A program made the translations under genes and the position numbers. From the NCBI GenBank assembly GCA_003427395.1, contig BFEA01000573.1, positions 227,925-276,202 on the forward strand: a stretch of 48,278 nt of DNA. The letters are read 5' to 3'. The notes under the pieces are model-generated. The model did not search any database. It saw nothing but the letters and a program-made list of their open reading frames with translations, and was not told the DNA's origin. Source of the DNA: Chara braunii. Its lineage: Eukaryota > Streptophyta > Charophyceae > Charales > Characeae. Of the stretch, positions 21,477-32,986 are shown piece by piece; the first letter of the stretch is position 1; each line of letters opens with the position of its first letter.

Positions 21477-22174
21477 AAGGGTTAAATATACGCACAATTG
21501 TCAGGTCGTGTGAGTTGGGATTTAGGTGTCAAAAAGCGAGGCCCCGTAGAGGCCGCGATCTGACTTATTGAAGAAAACGGTCACGCCCAACCTTTGCATT
21601 TCGTCGAGGTCAGGCGCGAGCTAGCTGCAGGTGGTGGAGGCATGGTGCCAGCCCCGTGGGTTCAGTGCTCGACCCTGTGTCAGAGACAACTTGACCCTCT
21701 AAAGAGCTCGAGTCTTTGGGTCCGCTGGCCATGGAGGCGGGGGCCTGTTTGGCGCAGCTCCTTGTATAAAAGAGTTGTTCCTACCACTACCATGATAGCA
21801 GCTAGCTCAGTAGATACCAACACTTAGATTTTGCCTCGCAGACGTAGGGATCGAACTTTATTGGCCTCACGGGGCTAACCCTTTTTGGAGCAGCCATGGG
21901 CCAAAGCAGTAAGGCGTGCCCGAAGTCGGCCTCACGAAGAACGAAATCTCGCGGTCGTGGTCATTCGCGCATATTAACATGACCCCTGTACAAGGATCAT
22001 ATGCATAAATCGAGAAAATTATCAACTTTTTGTTTTTGTTTTTCAGTTTTTCAAACTTCGATTCTCTTTGAAATTAAACTCAAGTATGTATCTAACAACG
22101 TCGGAGTGACCAATAAAGACACTAAGGTTTTGAAAATGTCGTTGGCTGCATGCCCAACACCCGAAAAAAAAAAA
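21477..22174 (+). mobile_element. Composite U6/tRNA-like retroposon, copy 1
   Basis: It matches the copy at 31987-32669 across its whole length. In order: a leader beginning AAGGGTTAAATATACGCAC; a body with a hairpin CAGCTC/GAGTTG (21755-21760 / 21772-21777); a tRNA-like module on the minus strand (21838-21882, B box AGTTCGATCCCT); a 3' U6 snRNA module on the plus strand (21971-22018, CATGACCCCTGTACAAGGAT then ATAAATCGAGAAA); a tail module ending TCGTTGGCTGCATGC; and an A-rich end (22164-22174). The U6-sense strand carries the A tail. No protein frame exists. Left and right edges come from where similarity to copy 2 stops. Confidence 0.7.
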
Positions 22175-23289
22175 GCAAGACAATGTACGTAATGAAGTAG
22201 CAAAGTTTGTTTTTGAAGCCAAAACTTGGAACATTTTCAATAAGGCAATGTTCGTTACGCTCAAACTTGGGAACGAAATATTAACTCGTAAAGACCTATG
22301 AAATATACGTCGTGACAAATATCCTACGTTCGAGAGGTTCCTCACATTGTTTAAACGAGTAGCTCGTATTTGATTCGGACCTGTCAGAAATCAATAAGAG
22401 CATAACGTTCCTTGCTAATTTTTATGAGGTAGAAATTCAAGTTTTATTGAAAGGTAACTTTTTTTTTTTTTTTTTGGCAAAAGATCCGAGAGAATACCTT
22501 GAAAGATAGGTTTTATCATGTTACTTGTCTGGACTTGAAAAACATGCGCTGAGGGTTAACTGTTGAAGGCAATGTTGATAAACTCGATTAGTATATTTTT
22601 AAAGAGATTGTCGACCTTAAAACATATTTTAGGGTCATGAGAGAAAATTATTCTGAATTGGCAGCCGCAGAGAGGTTGCCAAAGGAACGTAGTGATAGGA
22701 AACGAAAACATACAGTTGACGCTCCTGTTAAAACCGAAGGACGGAGACAAGAGGAAGTTCAACCAGATCTTCTTAATGCACTGAAACTCTCAAATGTTAA
22801 AAAAACAGCCAATAATAATTATGACAATCGTCACTCTCGCCGTACAAAGGGTTGGTGAAAGTAAGTATGATGTCACTCTTGTAGTTTGATGGAACACACT
22901 GCACATTACTGTTCATCTTAGCAGAGCAATGACATGGATAAGGCAATTAACAATTTTTTTTCCAACAAAAAACAAGGAATGATTGGATTGATAGACTTAT
23001 AAATGAGTCATTGATTTTGACATAAAGGAAGGATAATTGATATTTAGTTTTGATAATTTATGGTGAAAATTTATGTTATTTCTAACAACATTTTTCATTT
23101 TTTCAATTGTCATAGACGAAATATATAAAATTTATTATGGGTTATCTGTTTCCCTTTCTAGGATGTATAAGTTTAAGATAGATTCTTATTTCTCATTCAT
23201 TGTTGGCTATATGAAATGGAAGTGTGCAGTCATTCCGTAGGTAGGCCTGGAAATAGAACACACACGAGTTATCAATTTTATGACTTAAG
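22175..23289. other. AT-rich non-coding stretch
   Basis: No gene is recognised. A 73-codon plus frame at 22637-22858 is rich in Lys/Arg/Glu without a known motif. A 20-base T run lies at 22459-22478. Confidence 0.4.
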
Positions 23290-23830
23290 TTGAATGTATG
23301 GTGTGACCTATGTATCGTTTTTTCAGTTTTCTATGAATGTATGAATTTCATGTTAATCTCTCATTTCTCAATGAAAGTCGGATGTATGGTGCACACTTGG
23401 TTTGTCCATTACCCAATTGAAATTGAATGTGTATTTTTGAAGTTATAAATCTATTTTTTGATTTGTTTTATACGTATTGATTTCCGGTGGACTTTTCATT
23501 TGTCAACGAAAGTCGGATCTATAGTATGCAACCCTTCATTTTCTGGCGACGCTCAAATGTATAGAGTTCAATTTCAATATTTTTTTTCTCAGTTTTGACT
23601 GAATGTATAGTTATTGAATTGAATCTTCATTCTTTAGTTAGTTGGATGTATGATGTATTCTTCATTTTTTAATGTTGTACAAAAAGTATGACATTCAGTC
23701 ATAATATATTATTTTTCGACTATGTTCGATGTATAGTTATTTTGCCTGCATGGTTACTTTTTGGGTTGATCGAATGTATGATTTTAAGGATGATTATTTC
23801 CCATCGGAATCTAGATGTATGATATATAAA
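23290..23830 (+). repeat. Degenerate array of GGATGTATGGTG motifs
   Basis: About eleven copies of a core RATGTATRRT occur on the same strand (near 23294, 23333, 23382, 23427, 23517, 23557, 23602, 23646, 23730, 23774, 23814), 40-85 bp apart, often after AAAGTCG. The spacing suggests a very old tandem repeat of about 60 bp. Confidence 0.5.
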
Positions 23831-24216
23831 TATGACAAATTTTCATTTACCGTCTTAGTCCGGATATATGAGATTTGTCAAAACTTTATTAAAGAAATGA
23901 ATGTTTTAAGCAACTCTAAGAGTAACTACAAATCAATTTTTCCTTAAAAAGTATTCTCAATTCAAACAAATAATAAGTTTAACTCATGTATAAATATTTA
24001 TTGTTCCAGTGTCTATGGTTTTTTGAAAAACGAATTGTTGAATTCGTAAGTTGCTTGAAACTCAATCCAACAAAATGTTCCGACTTTGTTCCGGACGATT
24101 GTTTGAATCATTGTATATTGTAATTATTGCTTTCATATATAAGTTTCATAAGAATATTGACTCTTCTTGTTATTTATGTAAAAGACGAGGATGTTGTTCA
24201 ATGAGGTCCGGAGCAC

Positions 24217-24365
24217 TGTTGGGGCAAAAATTATGACAAGAGTATCTGCCGGGTATTTTAAATGTCAGACACATCCGACGAAAAAAAAAAAAAGGCACAA
24301 CCACGTGGAGTAATCACACGTGGCCCCCTTATCACGGAATGAGCAGACCTCAAGAGTGCGCTGTC
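24217..24365 (+). repeat. TGTCGGG-type terminal repeat, copy 2
   Basis: It starts TGTTGGGGCAAAAATTATGA and continues CCGGGTATTTTAAATGTCAG. About 120 bp match 21341-21475. It runs directly into a reversed LTR fragment. Confidence 0.5.
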
Positions 24366-24384
24366 GAGTGCACGGTCCTCGTTG

Positions 24385-24604
24385 TGCAATCGCGGAGGTG
24401 GCCCCGCCGAGGGCGTTTCTCGTATGTTGTAGCATAGGGGGTACATGTGGTTCACGCCTAACTCGGATCCGTACACGAACTGTCACGTTGGGGCGTTGAT
24501 CTCCCACATGCGGTTCAGCGTCGGTCGACTAGGACATCCTAACTCAACCACTCGATACACAACCAAAATTAACTTAGGCAAATAAATAAGCCTAGTCCCT
24601 TTTT
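24385..24604 (-). mobile_element. LTR fragment (family of 38.4 kb), minus strand
   Basis: The reverse complement contains ACCCCCTATGCTACAACATA, GAGAAACGCCCTCGG and CTAGTCGACCGACG in the order seen in the LTRs at 38443-39007 and 39889-40451. Only the first half of the LTR is present. Confidence 0.65.
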
Positions 24605-25819
24605 CACATTTCTTGACCCATAACTTAAAAAAAAAAAAAAAAAAAAAGTGTCTGAGCGAGACCCACACGAAGTTGCATAAAAAAAATGCAATCGTCAAGG
24701 GAACCATAACGTTCAGTCATGTGTTCTCACTTGATCTGTTATCATGATGATGCTTAATGCGTTACCCACAACCGCGCAACCTCTCATAGGTTTCGGAGTT
24801 GCGTACGATAGTCCGAGTTAAGTGTCGAAAGCGAACTATCGTGAAGGGTTCCTCCTTCACGATATTGCACGACTGAAGGATAAGTCGTTCGGCCCTTGCG
24901 GCACCCTTGTCTTTTAGGCAGTGGGTGACGATAAGCAAGGGGCGTAGGTCCGGCTCAAGGGGGAAACCTTTTTGTGCTGGACCAGAGTCTGGGATATCTT
25001 GGACAAGGACCTCGGATTCCAGGCTCAAGACTAACGTCCGACTAATAATCTAAAAAGAAAAACCGCTTTTAAAGGGGTTTGTTCGTCCTTCTCTTGTTGA
25101 AGGAAAATACGCGCAATCACAGGTTGGCGAGCAATTCGTCATACCCAAACTAAGTCACAGTCCGATCGAAGGTCGAGCGCTAAACTTTGTACTCGGCTAC
25201 TTCTGCCTGTTTGCTAGATGCGTGTGGCAAGTGTAAAATAAGAAAAGGAAAAATGCAAGTCTATGAGGAAATCAAGGAAAGTCATTCTCACAACCATAGT
25301 TGAACCTTGTCACTCACACCCTGCATTCATTCATCTATATCACCCTCAATCCAAGAGCGAGTCCTCGCTGCCATACATATCTGTGCACACATAAAACCCA
25401 ATAACAATTTACACGCAGATGCCACAAAACGTGGTCAACCCCTTTTCTGTCAGGTTCATGTCCCACACGCCCCTTTCCGACCCCCACTCAGCAAAGACAT
25501 ACCTGCCCGTCCTGATTCACACATCTTTTGCATGGTCATTCAAGAGAAGTTCCAATGATGAATTTTCTTTCATACTAAAATACCTTTTGTCTACAGGGTC
25601 ACAAACATTTGGGCGCGGGTATCATGGTGGGTAGGAGTTGAGCCGCAAACCGACCTGCTATCACTATGATAGTAGAAGTCGATGAACATGAAGACTTAGA
25701 AGAACACTCGCAGATAACAATAACCTGCGTCACAAAATCAAGCCAGGCATCGCCTGTTGAGTTAACGGAGTTAAACTTTGTATTGCACTCTAAGCTACTT
25801 AGCAGCAAGAACTGGTAAC
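24605..25819. other. Non-coding stretch, no gene seen
   Basis: A 21-base A run lies at 24627-24647. No frame above 90 codons and no recognised motif were found. Confidence 0.4.
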
Positions 25820-27704
25820 GATGTGAAAATCCCGAAAATTTCGCAGCACTTCATTTAAGGAAGTATGCTCGAAGAATGTTTACTTTACTAAATCTCAAAA
25901 TAAAAACTTGTGACTCTTAAAATACCTGAAAATAACTAACTCTTAAGTTTTAGTAGAAATTTCGGCAACACTTCGTTTAGAAAGAAAGACTTTCAGAATT
26001 CTTACTGACCTCAAAGACTAAACTATCTCCTATCCTAGCTGACATCTCTGAAACTTAACTAACCTCTAGTATTTTAGCAGAAATTTTGTCAAAATCTCCT
26101 CTAAGGAAAAAAGGCTTCCAGAACTTCTACTAATTCAGAGGCTAGTTAAAGCCCTACTAAAAACAATCACACAAGAAGAAACAATGCAGAAAAAAAAAGC
26201 AGACATGTACTTGCCTATCGCTCAAGCATACGGCGAGCAATAACAAACTACCCTATAATGCAGAAGACAAACAAAGCTTGAGCAAAAAGACAAAGCATTG
26301 CCAATAAGCATGTGATGTCTACAACGCATTCAACCAATTTAAAAAATAGGTTCATTGATAAAAAAATTTCATATTTCGCTTGTCCTTATCACAAAAAATA
26401 TTAGTCCCGTATCTTATGTAGTTGATTAACTTTCCAAGTTGTTCTAAGTCAACCCCATGTCATCACTAACAAACTTAGCCTGGACTATTCTCACAAGGAG
26501 AAGAGCACCCCATTTCAATGTCTTAGACATACAACAAAGCGACCGGATCAGTCAAGAGGACCTCATCTCCAGCCCCATTCAGATCATCGCATGCAAAAAT
26601 CGTGATTTTTACTACAGACAGATGACTTAACATGCATAGTAGGTTCCCCTTCTGATTCAGTTAAAGTCATGAAGAAGAAAACAACACATATACATAAGTC
26701 AAAATCAAACAGCTCATAACACCGGGTTTGTATAGATAGAGGTTTATTGGGATTCTAATGGTATAGCGTCGGCCGACCTCTGAGTTCCCTGCCTCAAGAG
26801 TCCCGCTTAGGCTCCGACAGAGCTCCCGCAATCGGTGGGTCAACCTCCCACAAAGGCCTTGATGCGGTCCTACGGGTTGCAATCCTGCCTGCCACCTTCC
26901 TCTCCGAACACAGACTAGACTTAGATGAAGAAGGAAAGAAGAAGAGAAGTCAGACGCTTAAGATACGAGAAGGGAAGGGACCAACTCAATTCACATGAGA
27001 GGGCCTTGGTACCTTCAAATCCTGAGGGCCCTGTAATGGTGGTCGAAAGCATAATGAAGACGGTCAAGCCAAAACGTAGAGTAACAGTTCTCTGGCAAAC
27101 CCCCAAGTTGTAGTAGCGATCCCCTCGTGAAGCCTGACAGTCCTTCCAAGTCTCAAGAGATAATTCAGTAGTGTGCACAATCATTCGTAGTGAAATACAA
27201 AATGAGGAGTCGCCCCGAAGATGCACAACAATGCACTCGTCCCTACACCCACAACGCCAACCTTGGCGGCAACGACACTGGTCCCCGCAACCACTGCTCT
27301 TCCTAACCTTCTCTGCCACAGTACTGTTTAAGCAGCATCGACGTCGATCTCAAGTGTAGGCAGCAACTTCGTGGATTAGAGGGGCGTGTCAACCTTAATC
27401 GCGCGGTTGTTAAGTCGTGCGACCGATATTTATTTTAGTATTTTCACTGCCGTCTCTTTATTTGGCCCTGATTTCACCGCAAGAGTGTCCAGTTACACCG
27501 TCCACCCTTGTCGTCATGTCCGTCGACAAATAGATGGCTACATAAATTAGGTTTCTCAATCACAGACGAGTCGGAATACATTTCAACAGCGTTTTCATTT
27601 CACCAAACCAAATCTTTTCAAAACAAAAATTACTTCAAAATTCGGACATCGTCCGACATTGAAAATATAGGGCAGGTACCCTTGTCAGGGTTTCTGTTCC
27701 GACA
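25820..27704 (-). mobile_element. Large non-coding element, minus copy
   Basis: Read on the minus strand, it starts TGTCGGAACAGAAACCCTGA (27704 downward) with the palindromic terminus. It then has a 260-bp block (27035-26770: CAGGGCCCTCAGG, GATTGCAACCCGTAGGACCG, ACCGATTGCGGGAGCTCTG) that matches 34730-34990 on the plus strand. It ends with sub-repeats containing CCGAAATTTC (26160-25820) that match 36340-37200. No coding capacity was seen. The two copies therefore lie in inverted orientation about 6 kb apart. Confidence 0.55.
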
Positions 27705-28959
27705 ACGCTGTTTACTTCTTCTTTCGCACGCAACCCCATATACCTATACTGGCGAGACCATTCCTTATCGCCGAATTTGACCCTGCCATCCAACTCGCAG
27801 CTTCCCAAAACCCTTATTTCGCATTTTATCTCGCTCAAGCGAGAGATGAAATTTTTACTATTGTCACCTTCCTTCCCGACACTCTCCACACAAACTTTCC
27901 TTTACTGACTTACTAACTTACTGCTAAAACTAACAATTTGTGTTTCCTACCTCTCTTCTCCTTTGCTCCCCGCCATCTCCACGCAGCTACTTTTCCCACT
28001 AACTCCTATTCCACTAACTCTCTTACCAAACTAACCCTATCATTGCATTCGCCGTATGCCAAAACCCCTAATTCAGTTCTTCCCTTGCTCGATTCCGATA
28101 AAAATCAAGCGAGTCATATTTTTTTAGCTGCGCCCAACTCACTTTTCCGCCATTTTTGATCTTGTCGCGCATGCATCTGGCGCCTCTCCCCGCCCAGGTT
28201 CACTATAATTTCTCACTTCTAGCACTGTGCTCCAGATGCTAGCGCTGCGCCTGCTTCGCTGTCTCCTTCTCCAGTCTTTCGTTGCAGCATACTAACCTAA
28301 GTGCCTCAATAGTGTTGAGCGAACCAGATAGCAGGTCGGTGGTTGTGAAAGTCGAAATCCGCCAAAAAAATATCATGACTCCCCTGCTGAATCAGCCAAC
28401 CCCGACACTAGTTGGTGTTGAAGCTGGCAACCTACGCCCCGACCTTCCTGTAGAGTTTGACGCTATGACGAGTACGAGGTCCCTGGGCCTGCTGCGATGC
28501 TTGCCACTTGAGCCTGGGTGTCGCACGTCCCGGTGCAGATCTTGGTGGTAGTAGCAAGTATTCAAATGAGAACTTCAAAGGCCCAAGTGGAGAGGGGTCC
28601 CATATGGTTGGTCCGCCCGGGCAAGGCGTCTTCTGCCCCAACACCCTCCAACCGACTCTAGCAGGTTACCATGGGTTGAATCTGGCCGAGCGCAGCTCCA
28701 AGTTCATTCTATCCTATAGTATGAACGAAGACCAACCTCCAAGGCAACGATGGAATAATAACCAAGGAAAAATAACAATAAGAAAAAACTAAAATAAAAT
28801 AACAAAGTCGGAGATAACAGATCTTTGCAATTTGTGAGGGGGTGCTCGCACTAGTATGTTTCCTGAATGTATCCGATTGCAATTGCACAATAATTACACC
28901 TGGAGATAACCCATCGAACTGGTCGACCCTAGATAACTCAAAATTACAATGTTTTACAT
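27705..28959. other. Non-coding stretch, no gene seen
   Basis: Pyrimidine-rich on the plus strand around 27940-28270. Open frames are short and show no motifs. Confidence 0.4.
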
Positions 28960-28965
28960 ATCTGG

Positions 28966-29095
28966 CTCCGGCGGAGTTCCAATTCAGGCCTCTATTTCAA
29001 CTTTTAAAGGGCGTACCAACTGAGTTAGGCCCACATACCTATTTTCAGCAGTTCGCGGGTATAGCAACTGAGCTGAGTCCGCAGCTGCTGAGAGA
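28966..29095 (+). repeat. Two diverged units of the 62-bp minisatellite
   Basis: Two units with TTTCAACTTTTAAAGGGCGT, ACCAACTGAGTTAGGCCCAC and TTTTCAGCAGTTCGCGGGTA resemble the array at 30291-30597. Confidence 0.55.
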
Positions 29096-29141
29096 AGGTT
29101 AACAACAGTCGTATTTTTCATCACCACTTCAGGACACCCTT

Positions 29142-29484
29142 CACCACTTCAGGATGCAGCCTGCCTAAACAGGTGGTTTTCAGGGTCTTCGGACCTTTCA
29201 CCACTTCATGATCATTAAGGTATGAAAATCCTGAATGGTCCTGAAGTGGTGAAAGCTCCAAAGACCCTGAAAACCACCTGTTTAGGCAGGTTGCATCCTC
29301 AAGTTGTGAAGGGTGGTTTTCATGGTCTTCAGACCTTTCACCACTTGAGGACCATTCGGGATTTTCAAACTGCCAAAAACTCTCACTTTACCACTTCAGG
29401 ACACCCTTCACCACTTCAGGACGCAGCCAGCCTAAACAGGTGGTGTTCAAGGTCTTCGAACTTTTCACCACTTCAGGACCATTC
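29142..29484. repeat. Palindromic repeat array with 75-bp arms
   Basis: Arm 29142-29216 pairs with 29234-29308 around a 17-base spacer; both carry GCCTAAACAGG and CACCACTTC in opposite orientations. A partial direct copy (29307-29356) and a full direct copy (about 29409-29484) follow. A transcript through the region would fold into a long imperfect hairpin. Confidence 0.8.
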
Positions 29485-29789
29485 AGCATTTTCAGACTGC
29501 CTAAAACGCTCACTTCAGAATTTTCATTCCTGAATTTTCAGCTACCCGATAACCGCTTGTGCAGCTGCTGGTCCCACAGGCTTGCGACCAGAAAGCAAAA
29601 TAAGTTTTTTCTTTTTTGTTCTGCACGAGATTTCTCGTTTTTGTTGAGCTCATCTTCGAACCTCTAGGTTCCTTTCTAACAGATGTGTCGCCCCCAACCA
29701 ACTCCCCGCCAGACAATATCTTCGCTTGGATCGGACAGGCTGCAAGGGCCTGCACCTTGGATCGAAGGGCAGAGGCAAAGTCCCGGTTT

Positions 29790-29978
29790 CCACAAGAGGT
29801 TAACGGAGCATCTGGTTTTCAGGCCTAAAATTTATAAAATTAGGATTTTGGGCTCAAATTTCATGTTTTTTTGGAATTTCAAGTTTTTGCTCCACAAGAG
29901 GTTAACGGGGCATCTGGTTTTCAGGCCTGAAATTTCTGAAATTAAGGTTTTGGGCTCAAATTTTATGTTTTTGGGATC
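29790..29978 (+). repeat. 102-bp direct tandem duplication
   Basis: Units at 29790 and 29892 each begin CCACAAGAGGTTAACGG and hold GCATCTGGTTTTCAGGCCT and GGGCTCAAATTT.ATG. Confidence 0.85.
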
Positions 29979-30104
29979 GTAAGAAGTGCACTCTATAGAT
30001 TGGTGTGAAGTATTGTTAAAATGACTGTCTGGTTTTCTCATAAATGGGCCTGAAAAATGGGTGCTCGGTTAACCTGCTCTCCCAGTTCCACCTCACAAAA
30101 TAAG

Positions 30105-30106
<2 letters not shown>

Positions 30107-30190
<84 letters not shown>
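30107..30190. repeat. (AT)n microsatellite
   Basis: Pure AT dinucleotide tract of 84 bases. Confidence 0.95.
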
Positions 30191-30196
<6 letters not shown>

Positions 30197-30290
30197 AATA
30201 AAAAAATAAAAATAAAAGTAGTGGTATTTTCAGCCTCCGCCGCAAGCTCCCACTCACCTACCTTCAGTGGAGTTCGAGCTCAGGTATGTA

Positions 30291-30597
30291 TTTCAGCAGC
30301 TCGTGGATCTGCTAACCGGGCTTGCTTAGGTGGTGTTCCCATAGGATTGTTTTTCAACAGTTTGCGGGTGTACCAGCTGGGTTTGCGTGGGTGGTGATCC
30401 CACAGGATTATTTTTCAACAATGTGCGGGTGTACCAACCGAGCTATTGCAGGTACAGATCCCACATGACTGTTTTTTGACAGTTTGCGGGTGTACCAGCT
30501 GAGCTAGGCCCACGGGTGCTGGTACCAGAAACCTGTTTTTCAACAACTTGCGGGTTACCAGCCGAGCTTGGCCCACGGGTACTCGTCCCACAGACTT
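30291..30597 (+). repeat. Minisatellite, about 62-bp unit, five copies
   Basis: Units begin near 30291, 30350, 30411, 30472 and 30536. Each carries TTTTTCAACAGTTTGCGGGT, GTACCAGCTGAGCT and a CCCACAGG-type end. Copies have diverged but keep length. Confidence 0.85.
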
Positions 30598-31139
30598 GCT
30601 AACACTCACACTTCTCAGAACAATTCGTGGTTGGCGGATGGTGCACCCGCAGGTGCTGGTCCCGCCACACAGGTTCCCGTCTCTTCGTGGGCTAAGCACC
30701 CACCGCTTGCGTGCATGTTGAATTTCCTCGGACTGTGTTTCAAGACAGTAGGATAGAGGATTTTTGCCAGCATCTGCCGTCCGGAAGACGCCGGGACCCG
30801 AACAGGCCCACAAAAAAGAGGCACGTGCTGAAGGTCCTCGACTGCGGTGACGACCACCTGTGGGGGTTCTAATAGTTCCCTCTATTATGTTGGTTACCGT
30901 GACCCATAGTGACACTCATCCCTTCGTTTAAGGTCAACGAAGGTGGTGACAGAGTCGCCGTCCGCCACCGTTCAGGTGCGGGTGCACGACTTGCCTCCAT
31001 CCGCTCCTTGGTCAACAATTTCAAGCACTCTTTTTCTTTATAAAGTTCTTTTCATCCGCCCTCGTGGTACTTGTTCTCCGTTGATCCCGAAGCCAGTTTG
31101 GTCAACAGATAGAAAAATGGAGAAAAAATAAAAATAAAA
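30598..31139. other. Non-coding stretch, no gene seen
   Basis: GC-balanced DNA without a convincing gene. The 166-codon minus frame at 30415-30915 crosses the minisatellite and is a repeat shadow. Confidence 0.4.
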
Positions 31140-31384
31140 ACAAATCAACAAAATAAAAACATTAGATCTAAAGATGACGAGGACCTACCGACATCCTCTT
31201 GGTCTTGCCAGTCGAACCCAGGCTTGGGCCCGTCCGACAAACCAAGGGGGATAGTCCCTTAAAACCCTCGATCCCTCAGTCTCCGTCGGTCACGCTCCTT
31301 TGCTCCATCGCCGCTTGCTGACCTTGAACCCCAAACCTGTCGCTTGAAAGTCCAGTACCGTAACCATTAGAACTAGGCCGAAGG
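31140..31384 (-). mobile_element. Probable tRNA-derived SINE, minus strand
   Basis: On the minus strand the head (31384-31313) reads GCCTAGTTCTAATGGTTACG, then TACTGGACTTTCAAGCGAC, then GGGGTTCAAGGTCAGC. The A-box-like TAGTTCTAATGG (31376-31365) and B-box-like GGTTCAAGGTC (31330-31320) have tRNA spacing, and the middle resembles a tRNA-Gln anticodon arm. A body of about 170 bp runs to an A/T-rich end. Target duplication was not found. Confidence 0.45.
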
Positions 31385-31940
31385 CTAAGTTAGGTAAGTG
31401 TGAACCTGCGTATGAATAGTCGAGGGACCGTGATTGGTCCTTCCCGCACAAACCAGGCCTCCAAGGCCAACCTCCTGGCCGTCAGAAGATGTCGTCCGCG
31501 CCCAAGTTTGTGGTTGTCTGGTATCCTGGTCGTTCGACACACCATTTGCATCGCCAAAGCTCCCGACTTCCCTCATGCTAAGCCTGATAAGGCGACACTT
31601 TTTAACGCGTCGTCAAGCATAATTTTTCCTGCGCATGTGCAACCTAAAGGGTTGCCTATGTAAAATAAAAGAAAAATACAACCAAATTGAAAACTATAGA
31701 GAAGGTAACCAGCCCCTATGGCCTTTGACACCTTCCGCCGCCCTGGTACTGCTGACGACTAAATGACCACCTCTCAGTGCAAAGCAATGATGCGAGCCCC
31801 ACGTGCTCTCTAATTCGTTTGCATTTGGCTCAGACTTTTCGCCACGAGTGAGGTTGCCGAGGTGAGCGCTCTGACGGGATTTGCCCTATCGGCGTGTTAC
31901 GTTGATCAAGGACGCTCCCAGTGCGACCTTAAAAAAGGAC
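31385..31940. other. Non-coding stretch, no gene seen
   Basis: Short frames only; no repeat partner was recognised inside the window. Confidence 0.35.
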
Positions 31941-31974
31941 GGCAAATACCCTTGTAAGGGTGTTTGCTACGACA
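31941..31974 (-). repeat. TGTCGGG-type terminal palindrome, copy 4
   Basis: The plus strand reads GGCAAATACCCTTGTAAGGG then TGTTTGCTACGACA. It ends 12 bases before the composite retroposon at 31987. Confidence 0.6.
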
Positions 31975-31986
31975 ACGCGGCCACAT

Positions 31987-32669
31987 AAGGGTTAAATATA
32001 CGCACGATCATCAGGCCGCGTGAGTTGGGATTTGGGTGGCAAAAAATGTGGCCCCATTGACGTCGCGATCTAACTTATTGAAGAAAACAGTCACGCCTGA
32101 CCTTTGCATTTCATCAAGGTCAGGCCCGAGCTAGATACGGATGGTGGAGGCAGGGTGTCGACCCCGTGGGTTCAGCGTCCGGCCCTACGTCAGAGATAAC
32201 TTGACCCGCCGAGGACTCGAGTCTTTGGGTCTGTTGACCACGGAGCCGGGGGCCTGCTGGAAGCAACTCCTCGTATAGAAGAGTTGTTCTTACCACTACC
32301 GTGATAGGAGCTAGCCCGGTAGGTACCAACACTTAGATCTTGCCCTGCAGACGCAGGAATCGAACTTGACCGCCCCACTGGGCTAGCCATTTTTGGAGCA
32401 GCCATGGGCCAAAACACTAAGGCGCCGCGATTTTGGCCACACGATAAATGAGATCTCGCACGTAGATTAACATCACCATTGCGCAAGGATGACAGACATA
32501 AATCAAGAAAATGATATTTTTTTATATAGTTTTTTGAAGTTCGATTCTATCTGGAATCGAACTAAGGTATGTATCTCAACACGTCAGGGTGCCCCATAAA
32601 AGCACCGAGATTTTGAAAATATCGTTGGCTGCATGCATAGCGATGGAAAAAAAATAAAAAAAAATAAGA
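31987..32669 (+). mobile_element. Composite U6/tRNA-like retroposon, copy 2
   Basis: Same layout as the copy at 21477. Hairpin CAACTC/GAGTTG (32264-32269 / 32281-32286). tRNA-like module on the minus strand (32341-32389: A box TAGCCCAGTGG, B box AGTTCGATTCC). U6 3' module on the plus strand (32464-32514: AGATTAACATC, TTGCGCAAGGATGACAGACA, TAAATCAAGAAAATG). Then a perfect 10-bp hairpin AGTTCGATTC/GAATCGAACT (32538-32563) that offers a B box on either strand, the end TCGTTGGCTGCATGC, and an A-rich tail (32646-32669). There is no protein frame. The A tail follows the U6 sense strand. Confidence 0.72.
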
Positions 32670-32986
32670 TAAGAGCGTTATATGACGTGTTTACAAGAGG
32701 TTGGGAGCTGTAATTCTGACCAGGTAGGCCAGATGTTGATTTTCACGGGGCTCATACTTTACTTTTTTTATGAATTTTTATTTTTGTTGTTGTTTTGTTC
32801 TTATTTTTTTTATTTTATGAGTTTTTGCCCCCCACCATCTGAAATAGCAGCAGCCTCACAGTTTGACGAGGCTCTTCATCTTCTCGTGGATAAGGGGAAA
32901 TTTCGTTTTCATCTTGCATATTTGGTGAGTAGGTTGGTGGGAGCCATTTTTTATGAGGTTGCATTTAGCCCCATCGCGCCCTTAAT

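Noticed and set aside
29142-30597. A CRISPR-like array
   Set aside because: Repeats are long, diverged and contiguous or palindromic, without unique spacers, in a eukaryotic context.
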